This document shows positions 13,599-25,215 of a stretch of 64,000 nt of DNA, piece by piece. Below the pieces are notes generated by a model. The model had not been told where the DNA came from and did not search any database. It worked only from the letters and a program-made list of their open reading frames with translations. A program made the position numbers and the translations under genes. Positions within the stretch are counted from its first letter, which is position 1. Each line of letters begins with the position of its first letter. The stretch is from Anarhynchus alexandrinus (lineage: Eukaryota; Chordata; Aves; Charadriiformes; Charadriidae), in contig VUYV01000214.1 of the NCBI GenBank assembly GCA_008711295.1, positions 124,001 through 188,000 on the forward strand. The letters are read 5' to 3'.

Positions 13599-14535
13599 AT
13601 TATTTCAACAGAGTGGAAAAAGAAATAATGCAGCTGGGTATATCTAGTACCTATATAGATTTCTCTATCTTTTGCAAAGTGATGGCGTTTGATTTTTCTT
13701 CTCTTTTTTTTTTCTTCCCCAGAATGTAGCTAGTGGTAATCTTCTTCTTGTCATCTAATCACAAATAAATCTTCTGTTTTGTTTAGTAATTGAAATTGGC
13801 ATTCTTGCATCTGCTGCTCCTAGGCACTGCACTGCAGGAATCAATATCATATGTGACAGTAGCAATTGATTTGTGAGCAGTGGCACCCACACTGAGGATT
13901 TCAGGCCTCAGGGATCAAATACCTTGAGAGAACAGTAAAGTCATTTTAAAGCAGGAGGGATTATGAGGAAAGGGAGATGATACCCAGGCGAGATCCTGAA
14001 GCCTAGTACAACGAACAAATCAATTCCTTGCTTTGTCATAGATTTTGTGTGTGATCATATACAAGTACTGAAAATTATCACACGTGTAACTTAATTATAG
14101 TAAGGTTTTTTTTAAGTAAGCTGTAGACCTTGCACCATCCAAAGCAGCACCTTGACTGGTCCGTGCTTATTGCTTGCATTGGTACTGACAGCTGAGGATT
14201 ATAACCAAGGTGCATCCTCAGAGTAAACAGGTCAAACGTGGTGGTTTGGAGGTGAACCTGAGCTCCATGCTGGGCTGCTCCTTTCTCAGGGAGTTGTACC
14301 TGGGTGAGGTGGCAGGGACAGGACAGCCCAACCTCTGAAGAAAGGCTGAAAGGATTGTGAAGAAATTTCATCGGTTGTCCCTTTTACTGAAACCATATGT
14401 GAAGGTCTGTCAGCAAGATGATTCTTAACTATTATTAATGAATGAATGTCACTGGCAAGGTTATTAGATTTGCAGACGCTTTGGTTCCTTCCTCCTTTGT
14501 CCAGGCAGTAGAAGCTTTCTCTGACAAAACGTGCA

Positions 14536-14730
14536 ATGGTACGTAGTGATACAATGAGGGGCAATGGTTTCAAACTGGAAGAGGGTAGATTTAGAACAGA
14601 TATTAGGAAGAAATTTTTCACAATGAGGGTGGTGAGACACTGGAACAGGCTGCCCAGAGAAGTTGTGGAGGCCCCATCCCTGGAAGTGTTCAAGGCCAGG
14701 CTGGATGGGGCTTTGAGCAACCTGGTCTAG
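14536..14730 (+). pseudogene. CR1 ORF2 C-terminal fragment
   Basis: About 64 codons from the C-terminus of the CR1 ORF2 polyprotein, downstream of the reverse-transcriptase core. Visible landmarks are [28 protein letters not shown] and [12 protein letters not shown] before a TAG stop. The full family protein has an endonuclease plus reverse transcriptase of many hundred residues, so this piece cannot function on its own. The apparent ATG is only the first in-frame ATG within the truncated copy and is not a native start. It is a transposon remnant, not a host gene. Confidence 0.9.
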
Positions 14731-14810
14731 TGGGAGGTGTCCCTGCCCATGGCAGAGATGTTGAAACTAAATGATCTTTGCAGGTTCTACCCTGAACCAT
14801 TCTATGTTCC
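14538..14810 (+). mobile_element. CR1 LINE, young 5'-truncated 3' end
   Basis: Sense-strand 3' end of an avian CR1 non-LTR retrotransposon. It covers the last part of ORF2, the stop codon at 14728-14730 and a short 3' UTR ending in CCATTCTATG-like tail sequence at about 14797-14810. CR1 elements are usually 5'-truncated by incomplete reverse transcription, and this copy retains only about 270 bp. Its coding part is still open and almost identical in translation to the copies at 32.4 and 55.5 kb, which points to one fairly recent subfamily. Confidence 0.93.
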
Positions 14811-17800
14811 TTAATTTCCAATTCTGTTCTCAGTGGGATTGCAGCAGATCATGGCGTTTGGTGGTATACACTAGGCTTCTTTAAAGGGGAGGGGGGGAAT
14901 GTGAGAGGTGGAGAGAGCACAAAACACTACCTCAGCTGTCTAGATAAAGTCAGGCAACACTTCTACTGTTCTCAGCACTTCCAGTCTGAGATATTCCTGG
15001 CATGCTATTCTTTTGCATACATTGGTCCTATGAAGCATGGCCTCTTCAAATGAAGAGGCAGGGATTAATGAGCCACATGGAAACACTAATTTGTCTGAGT
15101 TAGAGGAGATTAGCTTTGCTTAGACCATTAACATAATTAATCTTGAGACTAGAAATGTTCATTTGGTATTGCAGACTCACTGGGTTTTTTCAGAAGCTGT
15201 AGTCCAACACTATTACATGAGAATTCCAAAATACATATTTTATTTAAAAATGTGATCTCTGTTCTTTGAAAGCATATAGAAGCTACAGATATGTAGAATA
15301 AAGATAACATCTCATTGATTTATCCCATTATAGTGCCTTGCAGGATCCCAAAGTGGTCAGTTCCTCTGGGAGCTTCAAATCAAGGGCTGCATATAAGGTT
15401 TATTATGCTAAGGGGCAGAAGGGAAGGTAACCTCCCAAATAAGTTGCAGCACTGGAATCCTTGCTTGTGTCTGTGCCTTTCTGTCCCATCACACTGTCTA
15501 GGGAAACGTTTCTGTCTTTTTGCTTTTCATCTTTTCCCCATTGCTAAGTCTTTTCCCCTCCCTCACATCAAAAAGAACTTGAAGTCAGGCCATGGGAATC
15601 ATTTGCAGGTGTCAGAAGAGGGCTGCTATGGATCCCAGAGGTATTCATAGTGAGAAAACCACTGCCTGGTTTTCTGAACAGGTAGTTCAGGAGTACAAGG
15701 CTCATGTCCAGTTGGGGAAAGCCCTTTTCCTTGCATTTTGTGGAGCAGTAACTGGCTGGAGGAGAAACTAGGAAAAGAAAAAAGTGGGGCTGATGAAAGA
15801 CAGTTCACCTCTGTCCCATCAGACTCTTAAGAATGGGTCTGAAGTTGCACCTGTTTCTGTAGCTTTGCACCTCCAGCCACAAAATGGTTTTCTTTCCTTG
15901 AAGTTTGGTATCAATGCAGTACAGTTAGTTCAGCTTGCAACCAGCTTGACTTTTAAAATTCTGTTTCAAGACTTCTACAGTTACAAATCTATCTGAAAAA
16001 GTATAAAACATTAAGGGACCGGTGCTAAAATGAGCGTGCAGGCTGAAGCTGTTACAGGAAAAGCCTTTGTAAAAACAATATTGGGATATAGCTTGTGGTG
16101 TTCTTTGATTTGTTTTGAGGGAATTCAGAAACGCTTCTGGAAACATTTTTTAACGTGGAGCTGCTAAGTGAACTTGTTCTAGCAATGTTCCAAAATGGAG
16201 CGTTGAGCTTTATAACCTTAGACAAGGGGTTTTATTTCTAGCTCTTTGAGAGTGATGGGAGGAGCAGCTTTCCTTCTGACATTTACTTTAATTCATAAAA
16301 ATTACAGGCATCTGCCAAAATATCCTAAATTGTGGAGGAGGTGGAAATTGGGTCATGGAGAAAGATTAATGTTGAACAAAAATATTTGCCAGTAGTTTAA
16401 GATGAGAAAGAGAAAACTGTGTGTGCTGCAGAAGAATAGGCTGTCTGTGTTTTATTTTTGCACAACCACGACTGGCTCATTACCTTATCTGAGGATGAAG
16501 AGAGAGGGCTAACATCAGGGTAATTTTCTTTGTGCTTGTTTGCTCTTCATCTTCATCTTTTATATGTCATCAGATACCTGTGTCCCACCCTTTTGATGAG
16601 AATTACTTGAATTTTTTTTCAGGCACCTTTATGGTTATGCCAAATTCTCAGCAGACAAACCTTCCATAGGGGTCATATCTAATAAATGTAAAAAGCTTTA
16701 GACAGCTCGCCAGCAGCAGCCACAGCAGAAACCTTCTAGTGACTCCTCTGGGTGGAAGGAGGGAGGAAGGCAATGTGCCCACAGTGGATTTTAATATATT
16801 CATCAGTACCAGACAGCTTCTGATTAACAGCAGTTGTCTCTTTCACCGAAGCATGACGATCAGGGCCCATCCATCCTCTCTCTCTCTGCGTGCTGCCTTC
16901 CAAACAAACCTCACCAGTCACTTATTCTCCCATTAGTCCTTTATCAGACGGTGTTTAAACCGCCACTTGAAATCAGCCACATTGAGTCTGTTATTGGCAT
17001 ACCCGCTCTTATTTCCAGTTCTCAGCTTCTCCAGTCGATGAACTTCTGCTACCATCACGTGTATTCTTCAGCGCCCTCAACCCCATCAGCCAATTCTATT
17101 CATATTGGCACGTAAATCTATTTAACGCCTCTCTCTCCCCTTCTGTTCAAGGCTCCGTTCTGCCTTTCAAGGGAGCAGGCAGTGCTGTGTGGGCAGACAC
17201 CGCCAGCCCCAGAGGTTGAGCTGCCCATGCAGAAGTGCCTGGAGGCACGGCTCCGTCCCAGAGCTGCTGTGGGTGAATGTCCACGGACGCCGCAGCACTG
17301 CGTGCGCAAGGGTAGCACCACGGCTCAGCCTCCCAGGCTATTTTGGAAGGGGTGTAGCAAAAGCCGTGGCTGCCATGGCGTATCGAACACCCTTTAGAGA
17401 GGAAGGTCATCCACTGGGTATGGAATAATGTATAATTAGTCTGCTGGTAATATAAAACACCGTGACAAGTGTTAAGTGTAGCTGGCACCTATATGTAATA
17501 CAAGAGTTGTTTACCCGAAAGGACACTTTGGGGTTGAAATTGGTACAAAATTTTAAGAGAGTGGGAGGCAGGGCCTTCTCTATAAAGGTCCCATGTGCCT
17601 GTAATTTTCTTTGTTACACATCGATACCCCTTCTCCTGATAGATACTAACGTGCTTAAATAGCTATAGAAATTGCACTCGAGCCACAGCTGAAACTTTGC
17701 TATTTCTGAGGTTAAATTCAGTTGTCTCTCAGCAATGTTACATGACGCTCAACAACAGGGAATAAAATATACTTTCAGTAGAATTGCAAGGAGGACTTTT

Positions 17801-19115
17801 AAGTTAAGTGACATACACTGGAGTTGTGGTTGAAATGCAGGGAGGGCTTTTTACTTGTGAAGATTTGCCACAGACAAGGTTACCACAAAAAAATAATCAA
17901 GCGTTCAGAATTTGTCTCCTGTGCCGCCTCTGCTAGACAGCGTACAGAAACCCCTGTTTCCTCTACATCTTGTTGATCAGCTAAATATTAGCTTAAAAGG
18001 AAGGATGTCATGTATGAATTACAACCTCTGTTTTCTGCAGTGCACGGGTATTTTTAGAGGTCTCTGAGTCAACCATTCACCTCCGTCCAACCTGAATGAA
18101 TCATATTGGTGACACCCTTTGGTGGAAGGATTCAATTCCTTTGTCTGCTGCAAACTCCCTGTCACGGAAAGAAGAAGGATTTGGGTGATTCGGCACACTG
18201 TTGTGCCAGTGGATGCACTCTGCTTTACTGAAGGTCAGGCTGCTGGTATGTGTTTAGCAACCTGTCGGAGGAGATGTCTTAAGTTCTGGCTAAGACTCTA
18301 CAGAGACCATGTCCTAAGCGTCTGCTCGGGAGGTATTCTAAGAGTGAGAACATACCAAGAACTTGAAGGCAGGGTTGTTTCTGTAGTTCACAGGATTGTT
18401 CAAAATATGTGTATGTATCTGGACTGTCCTGGCAGGGTTAAGTTAAACCATCTATTTTAGTTCTTATTGAGTTAGTTTAGTTTATCGTTGCTGTGATAGA
18501 CAGGGTAGCAAAATCTGTTTGGCTCAGTTGCACGGTTCAGTGGGTACTGTACAGGTCCTGGGAGTGGTCAGCAACCACTCCTGCATCAGTCCTTTGCCCT
18601 TGGAACAGGTTCACTCGGCAGATAATGGAAAATTTGCCTATTCTGTTTTGGATTTGTAGCCAGGGAAGAAACCACCAGCTGTTTTATAAAGGTATGCAGA
18701 ACATATACTGGCAAGCTGCCAGGAGGAAAATTTCTGATTGCTGTAGAAGGACGGTGAGGCTGTGGATTGTAAAACACAGTGCTTCAGAGTCTATTTAGTC
18801 TGTGGTATGAAAAACAAATTGTAAAATAATGCTTTAAGAAGTCCATCACTTAGAAAAGTAGAGGCTTGTCTAGAGTTGTTATAAATCAGGTTTTGTGCTG
18901 CATAGAATATTTCCAAGTTTAGGGTAGTGGTTTCCCTCTTGATGCAATAAACATTTTTGTAGATATTTCACTTGGGTCCTTTTTAGCTTTTGATCCTAGA
19001 TCTTCCACCTCTTGCCTGCTATTTCCTATAGCTGCCCATGGACATCCTTCATATTATCCCTTTATGTATTTTCCCACCACTATCCTGATGCTTAGCTGAT
19101 AAGACATCTTTATTT
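14811..19115. other. Unique non-genic DNA
   Basis: No gene is recognised. A 20-bp near-palindrome lies at 15040-15059. A CpG-richer patch at about 17215-17385 (roughly 12 CpG by eye) sits in otherwise AT-leaning DNA and carries overlapping short open frames on both strands, none with a recognisable domain. An E-box core CACGTG is near 17056. Confidence 0.55.
15040..15059. repeat. Short perfect hairpin, 9-bp arms
   Basis: Arms GCCTCTTCA and TGAAGAGGC are exact reverse complements separated by AA. It could extrude as a tiny hairpin or be a symmetric protein site; by length it may also be chance. Confidence 0.7.
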
Positions 19116-19246
19116 GGGGATACTTAAAAGACGTATAAACGTAGTGCTGAGGGACATGTTTTAGTGGTAACTTGGCAGTGCTAAGTTAATGGTTGGACTT
19201 GATGATCTTAACGGTCTTTTCCAACCAAAGTGATTTTATAATCCTA
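19116..19246 (+). mobile_element. CR1 LINE 3' end, older subfamily
   Basis: A sense-strand CR1 3' end of a different subfamily from the 14.5 kb copy. It carries the sequence corresponding to CTTAAAAGACG then GGGACATGTTTTAGTGG, followed by GGTTGGACTTGATGATCTTA, GGTCTTTTCCAACC and a decayed tail (ATTTTATAATCCTAT). The eroded tail and scattered substitutions show that it is older than the copies at 14.5, 32.4 and 55.4 kb. It is 5'-truncated to about 130 bp and has no coding potential. Confidence 0.9.
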
Positions 19247-20531
19247 TTTTTTCTGTTTATGAGAAGATCAGATTATTGTGAAATGCAGGGAAAACCCACA
19301 GATGTAAATACAGATGAATGTGCAGAAAGCTAAGTAACACCCAGGCAGATATGACTGTACAAATATTTGTATTGTACACACAGCCAGTTCTTGAGGATTA
19401 AACCCTTGAACAACAGGGACATGCTAATAGTTTTGGTAGTGACAAAGTGCAAAGGACAAGATGTGAGAAGTTTATTTTCAAGAGAACTGAACAGCTCTGT
19501 GTTTTTGATTGTAATTACTTAACCACTATAAATGAAATCTGATGGCCTGTGTGACATGCATTGTGAGAGAATAATGGCACAAAGTTGGAAAGGGGCCTGC
19601 TGTGTAGTCATCCTGAGAACTAGATGTGACTAGAGGCATCCTTAAGTCTTGGAGGCCATTGTCCAGAATCTGATCAGATGCTGAATGGTGTTAACCATGA
19701 TTGCCACCTGCTTCTTAATAATTTGTAGCTCCTGGACCATAACACCTGTATTGCCCTGAAGACCCAGAATTGCATTTTTCATCTCCACGACCATGGCTTT
19801 TGGTGTAGTAACCATAAAGAATGGGCATCCAGCGGAAGGCCATAGAATTACTGTTCTGCAGAGGAAATTTCCTCCAACTCCCACTGGAAATGTGGAAAGT
19901 TCTGCTATCAAAACTGTTTGCTTTTTCAGCAATATCTCTTGAATTATCTGGAAGGAGATTCAGGATGATGGAGTCTTAATTTTCCTCTTCTGGCAAGAAG
20001 AACTGGAGGTTACGACCTTGTCCTTGAGCTCTTTGAATTAAATGGAAGAGGAGAACCCCTGAGGTGAAGGCAGACATGAAGACCTTGTGGCAGGAGTAAG
20101 GAAAGGATGATTTGTCTGCTGGAACAACTGAAATGGGAGACAAGACAAAGATTTTAAAAGAAGCTGATGCCATGGGGATGGTTGAATCTAAAGTACACAT
20201 AAGGGAGAAATAGAAATCAACATTATACCAGATTTTCATAAAATGAAAGTTTAATTTGTGAGTCCTCATTAGCAGTGAGGACAGAATAAATTAGCCATAT
20301 TAAAATAGCTCCTCAAGGCCCCAGTTTAAATGCAGCTGTATTTTGCAGAAGACCAGGTAGCTGGAAAAGTGTGCTGAACCCTTTCTGTGCAGGCTTGATT
20401 TAAGAATCAACAAATAGAGGTGGTGGAAAATGGCACAAAGGTAAAGGTAAATGACTATTCATCTAAAACTGTACAGGTCTTAACCACCAAAAGCTCTGCT
20501 AGAAATAGTCATTCTGAGATGAGAATGCAGT
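19247..20531. other. Unique non-genic DNA
   Basis: No gene is recognised. Two adjacent minus-strand open frames (20269 to 19976 and 19932 to 19642, 97 and 96 codons) lie in different frames. I do not recognise either translation, and frames of this size are common across the window. Confidence 0.5.
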
Positions 20532-20585
20532 TATTTGCATCAGGTTTTTGCTAATGGGTATGCTAACATGTACCTGATGCAAATA
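20532..20585. promoter_or_regulatory. Inverted repeat with paired octamer (POU) sites
   Basis: A perfect 14-bp inverted repeat: TATTTGCATCAGGT at 20532-20545 and its exact reverse complement at 20572-20585, separated by 26 bases. Each arm contains the octamer ATTTGCAT/ATGCAAAT, the classic binding site of POU-domain (Oct) factors. The spacer also holds TGCTAAT- and ATGCTAAC-like sequences. Seen: the symmetry and the octamers. Known: Oct proteins bind this motif. Inferred: a possible enhancer element. A small cruciform or chance are alternatives. Confidence 0.4.
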
Positions 20586-23500
20586 CTTGTTGACCTGATT
20601 CCTACTTAAACAAGTGAATTTTAAGTTTGACCAGTTTAAATAGACAACAGCAAGGGCAAGAGATGTGGGAACAAAAATAAGGAAATAATGAGGCTACATG
20701 ATGTTTTTCTGGGAGGTCTTTGTATACTGTAGCAAAAGTAATTGTAAAAGCTTAATTTAAAATGGGCAAGGAATCACATCCAACTATATGCTGGCATGGG
20801 TACCAAACTTCAGATGTACAGGTAGTGTTATGGGATTGACCATCATTGTATTTATTTAAGATTAAGAAGATCTTTTAAAAGCCATAAGCTTTCCCCCCTG
20901 AGTGCTGCTCATTTATATACAACATTAGTTTGGGATCACTCAAATCTACAGATCAAGATGGAAAAAATTCCACACGTTTCCTCATTCAACTTCCTCAAAG
21001 CTGTGGCAAGACCCAGCCCACCAAATGAAGAAGTCAAAAGGGAGAGTAGGAAAATCTTGCTTAGCTCTCAAAGAGAAAATACTGAGAAACACTGCTTCAC
21101 AAAAATATTTAAAAATAAATCTGAAGCTTCAATTGAAGGTTTACAAATATGAAAATATATTTCTTCAATTCACTTCATGTGCTGCTTCTGCTTCTGTAGC
21201 TGTTGATGATTGTTTTTAAGCTATTTTCCCCTATCCAAAGGAAAAAATGTGTTTAAGTTATTGACTAGAAACTTGTCTAAACTAAAGCTGAGGTTTTGAC
21301 ATGAAGAATAAATTTATGGAGTCGGCTTTTTGTTCAAAAGCAATCTCTTCATACTGCAAAAACTGGTAGCGGCAGTTGCCACTACTGCATCTTTCAGGCC
21401 CCATCCCAAGGAAGGGGAAGAGGGAAAAATGACAGTATGCAGTAAACGGCAGCCAGCTATGCGGCTCCTCTTTTGGAAGGACAAAGCTTGAACTAGCTCT
21501 GCACTTCGCAGGCTCCTGCAGACTGATTTTTGTAACCCGTAGGGTGGAGTATGCAATTTGAGAGAGGCGGAGCTGCTCCACTGACTGGTGACAGCTGTGG
21601 GATTGAGGGACAGTCACAGGAGAGCAATGAAACATCCATCTCTTAAGAAGGGAAGCCTGGGGGTATCAGAGTAGGGAAAGAGGATGAGAGTTAAATAGGA
21701 GATACTGTCAGCAAAAGTGCCTACAGATTTAACAAGGATTTGGTTTCTGTTTCCCAGAACAGCCATTCACCTACAGAAAAAAGCATCCTCAGGAAGTCCG
21801 ACTGCAACGCAGTCTTACATGTCACACAGCACCGCACTGTCCTTTTCGCAGTCCCAGGCTTGATGTTGGCCTGATCTATGTACCAGAAAGCACTTACCCA
21901 CCCCAGAGCATACTAAATAGTGGCATACCTAGGTGCAGATTTACAGGCAGAGCACCTGCCGGTTTCAAGATTCACATATGCTTTTCTGTCCCTCTCCACC
22001 TGCGAGTTTTATCTTCTACGCCGTTCCCGCGAGCGCTGCCTTGCAACCCAAAGACAAGAATACACTGAGGACTAACTAAACAAGTGGGAACACCACCTTT
22101 ATATTCTTCCTCTGCTTCCTAGGGCCAGCTGGGGATGCGTTCAGCCTCTGAGCTAATTAATTATGCCGGTTTGAAATAACCCTGCAGCCATTTATAACCG
22201 TTCGGTATATTCCTTCTTTGGGATGCAGGAGTGTGTCTGGAACCAGCATAATTCCCCATCTGTGGAGGAATGCGCTGATGTCTCTTTGAGAAAAGTTTTA
22301 TGGCTCCTTTTCACTGGGAGACATGACAAAGAGTCCTTGTGGGCAACGAGCCGCCGTTTACTTGTCACATGGTAACGCGCTGATGCGAGATACCGGTGCA
22401 TAACTAGGCGCCGAACCAACTCACATGAGAATGCAGATAAGATGCAATCATTTTGTTACATCATACTAAGTATTTTTAAATTATATTATGCTTATGAGAA
22501 TAACATCGATATTTTTACCAACTAGAAATCAATTTATTAATTTCAAAGATATTTTGGAGATATGCAGATTTGAACTGTTGCCTGCATATCAGTTTTTTTG
22601 CAACAAGCAATATTAGCTTTCTGACTGTATACTTCCACCCCCCAGTAACCATGCAGGATGCATTTTTTTCTAAACAACCTATTTGAGACAAAAGCTTCTC
22701 TGCTCTGTAGTTCCATGGTAGTGGCTTCTCTTTTATTCTGGAAATGCTTAGTATTTTCTTGTTGGCAGTAATGTCTCTCTATTGGAATAAAGTACATCTT
22801 CCAGCAGGATGGTCATACACTCTAGGATGCTCTGAAACGATTTTCTACATGCTACAGATCAGGGCGCTATGTGCAGGATGCAGAAATTTCTCTGGCAGAG
22901 TGACACCTCCTCCAGCAGCGTGGGTGCTCTGAATGCCACCGCCATTCCCCTGTAGTGAATGACTCTATGGTGGGGTAAGGCAAAAGCAAGAGCTTCAGCT
23001 CAGCTAACAACACAAATGCATTTTGGTTTTCTCGTGGATCTAAGGACATCTCTCTGACTATGGAACTGCCTAGAAAATGTTAAAAATGATAGTTTTTAAG
23101 AGCAATTGTTTAATGTCTGGAAATAACTGTACGGTTTGAATTCCCTCAAGATCAAGGGACTGACAGAGGGGACTGGGTCAAGGAAAAGCTTGCTGTGTCC
23201 CTGAAGAAGCTGCTCATGTTGTATGAGTAATTTAAGAGTTTTGGTTTGGTGACTGGTGAGCCAGAGCCTCTGCCCAGAGCTATGGAACCATCTGAGTGAA
23301 TACACACAAACGTGTTGCCTGATTTTGAGATGCTCTATTAAAGATGATTGCTGCTGCTTTCCATTATTAGATTTTTAGCCTGTACTAATAACACCTACTG
23401 TTGATGACTTAAATTATAATGATTACTTAAGCCCTCCGTAACCTGAACTCTGTTGAAGCAGCTCGGCGCATTCAAAATCGTACTCACCTGCGGGGAGGGT

Positions 23501-24109
23501 AAGAATCGCCTGCAGCACAAAGGGCGATGCTCATCATGCACACTGAACAGCGAAGGGCTGACGTGCTTAGCCGAGCTGTCGGGGAATTCACATTCAGCAA
23601 GCACGAGGAGGCAGACTGGGAGTGGAGAGAATGAAGAAATCTGAATACGTGTAGCATGGACTGCGTAAACTCACCTGGCCTTGGATAGAGAGATTTGCCA
23701 GGTGCCTGCGTGGTGGTGGCTTCAGAATTGCATTGCTCACTATAGTGTTCCCCAAAGATTGAAAGACCCTGAACGTAGAAGGAAGGTAGATGGTCTTCAC
23801 AGAAGCTTTGCTACCGCATGGAAGAAGATCTGACTTTGAGTTTTGATGGCTGCTTGTGACACCTTTTGGGACCGGCAATCAAGGGTCAGGCAAGATGGTT
23901 TTCATGGCTTTCGGAGTGCTTGTAACTAACTGTTTCTTGGAAGGAGGTTTCAGGGTGATGCAGGAAGCAGGGTTTGAGGCAATATTATCTCCTTTCCTGT
24001 TTAAGCCCCCTGTTTGTGAAGTAGTTTGGTTTGTTTCTGAAAGGCAGGAAGCAACACCTGCACAGCAGCAAATGAAAATATTGTCACAGAAAAGGAATGT
24101 ATCGCAGAT
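20586..24109. other. Unique non-genic DNA, AT-rich with small CpG cluster
   Basis: No gene is recognised. Most of the stretch is AT-rich. At about 23460-23610 there is a local rise in CpG (roughly 11 by eye) with splice-like signals on the minus strand, given as a separate candidate entry. Other open frames are short and lack domains. Confidence 0.55.
23488..23575 (-). other. Candidate cryptic exon, minus strand
   Basis: On the minus strand a strong donor-like sequence, CCCGCAG followed by GTGAGTA, occurs at 23488/23487. Upstream AG acceptors could give an 88-base exon starting at 23575 (after CCCCGACAG) or a 22-base microexon starting at 23509 (after GTGCTGCAG). The interval is richer in CpG than its surroundings. 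There is no recognisable protein and the polypyrimidine tract is weak, so this is a guess at a noncoding or alternative exon. Confidence 0.15.
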
Positions 24110-24128
24110 GGGGGCGGGGGGGAGGGGG
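24110..24128 (+). repeat. G-quadruplex candidate
   Basis: G5-C-G7-A-G5 gives four or more G3 tracts with one-base loops, which is predicted to be a very stable fold. The tract is isolated in AT-rich DNA. Confidence 0.6.
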
Positions 24129-24359
24129 AGTGTTGTAGTCACGTTGGTCAGAGTCTAAAAGGCTCAGCATAAATATGATTGTGCATTTTAATGTACTCTA
24201 TAAATGGGTATGTGCCACAAGAACATCTGAACTGACAAACCAGACAGACCAGTCAGCCTGATTACTGCTCAGGCACTTTCTCAGCTAGAGGTGATGTTTT
24301 TAGATATGGTGATACTGAATAGATCCTTTCTTATTAATGCGTTCAGTCACTTTTTGCAT

Positions 24360-25215
24360 CTAGGTAAGCTTCTGGTGTTCATAACAGCCTTTGGCAAGGA
24401 GTTCCACAGTTCAACTATGCCTTATTTAAAGGGCATTATTTTGCTGCTTTTTTTTTTTTTTGTCTGTCACCTTTTTTTCATTGCTCTTGTATTCAAGTCA
24501 TTCCCTATCCGCTCTCTTAATATTTTACCAGTGATTTTTAGGGGTCTGATGCCCATCTCTAACTTTCCCAATTCTGTTGTATGACTCTGGGGATAGGTTT
24601 GGGGCAGGGGGACCAGACCTCGATGCAGTATTCAAATTGTGGGTGCACCAAAAACGCATACAGTTGCGTAATGATGATCCACTTTGGTCTCTATTCCTTT
24701 CCTAATTGGTCGTGCCATTCCACTTGCTTTTTGGCCACTGATGAACTGACATTTTCCCAGTTCTCTTACAATGCTAAGACCTCGCTTCAAAGTGGTTATT
24801 ATCATCTCAAAACTAATCACAGTGGATGTAAAGTTACTGTTTTTTCCCCATGGATGGTGCTTTACCTACACTGTACACGCTCTGCCTTTTTATAACACTT
24901 CTGTTCAGTATTTTGGCAACTCTTTGTGGTCAATCTTTGTCTTTAATAATCCTATTAATTTAGGCTTCTCAGTAAAGTTTGTCATCACACGGCATGGTCT
25001 TTTTCTAGATCATTTCTGAATATGTTGAACAGGACATGTCCCTCTGTAGATTCCTAAGGGATTTTTTGGGTAAGCTCCTTCTACTACAAATCCCTCTTTT
25101 CCTATATTTTACCTGTTGCAAGATCTTTTGAGGACCTTTATCCCATGGCAGGTTAGTTTCTTTAAGAATCTTAGCTGAAGATTGTGTTGAATACCGTTAT
25201 ATTTATAGAGAAGGA
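24360..25215 (-). mobile_element. Ancient CR1/L3-like LINE fragment
   Basis: A strongly decayed LINE fragment on the minus strand, about 850 bp. Read on the plus strand it shows ordered landmarks of the old amniote CR1/L3-type lineage: GGCAAGGAGTTCCACAG (24393 area), GATGCAGTATTCAAATTGTGGG (24620 area), CTTGCTTTTTGGCC (24723 area), TTTCTGAATATGTTGAACAGGAC (25012 area) and TATCCCATGGCAGGTTAGTTTC (25139 area). A minus-strand frame at 24820-24632 still resembles the ORF2 stretch with ITTLKRGLSIV and KASGMARPIRKGIETK. Frameshifts and stops are frequent. Known: such elements predate birds. Identity rests on recalled consensus landmarks, and edges are approximate. Confidence 0.8.

Larger units (their letters stand above)
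9001..14537. other. Unique non-genic DNA with GC-richer patch
   Basis: No gene is recognised. The region holds a poly-T run near 10833-10842, an N at 12342, a (GCCT)n run at 12727-12745 and an AT-rich duplication at 13567-13598. A GC-richer patch at about 12660-13060 allows a 196-codon minus-strand open frame (12527-13117). Its translation is rich in proline, arginine and glutamine, has no domain I know, and is probably a by-product of composition. A fragment near 12037-12050 resembles a reversed CR1 tail but is too short to call. Confidence 0.55.

Noticed and set aside
19642..20269. Two neighbouring minus-strand open frames as a possible processed pseudogene
   Set aside because: They are in different frames with a stop between them, neither translation is recognisable, and no poly-A tail or target-site duplication is seen.
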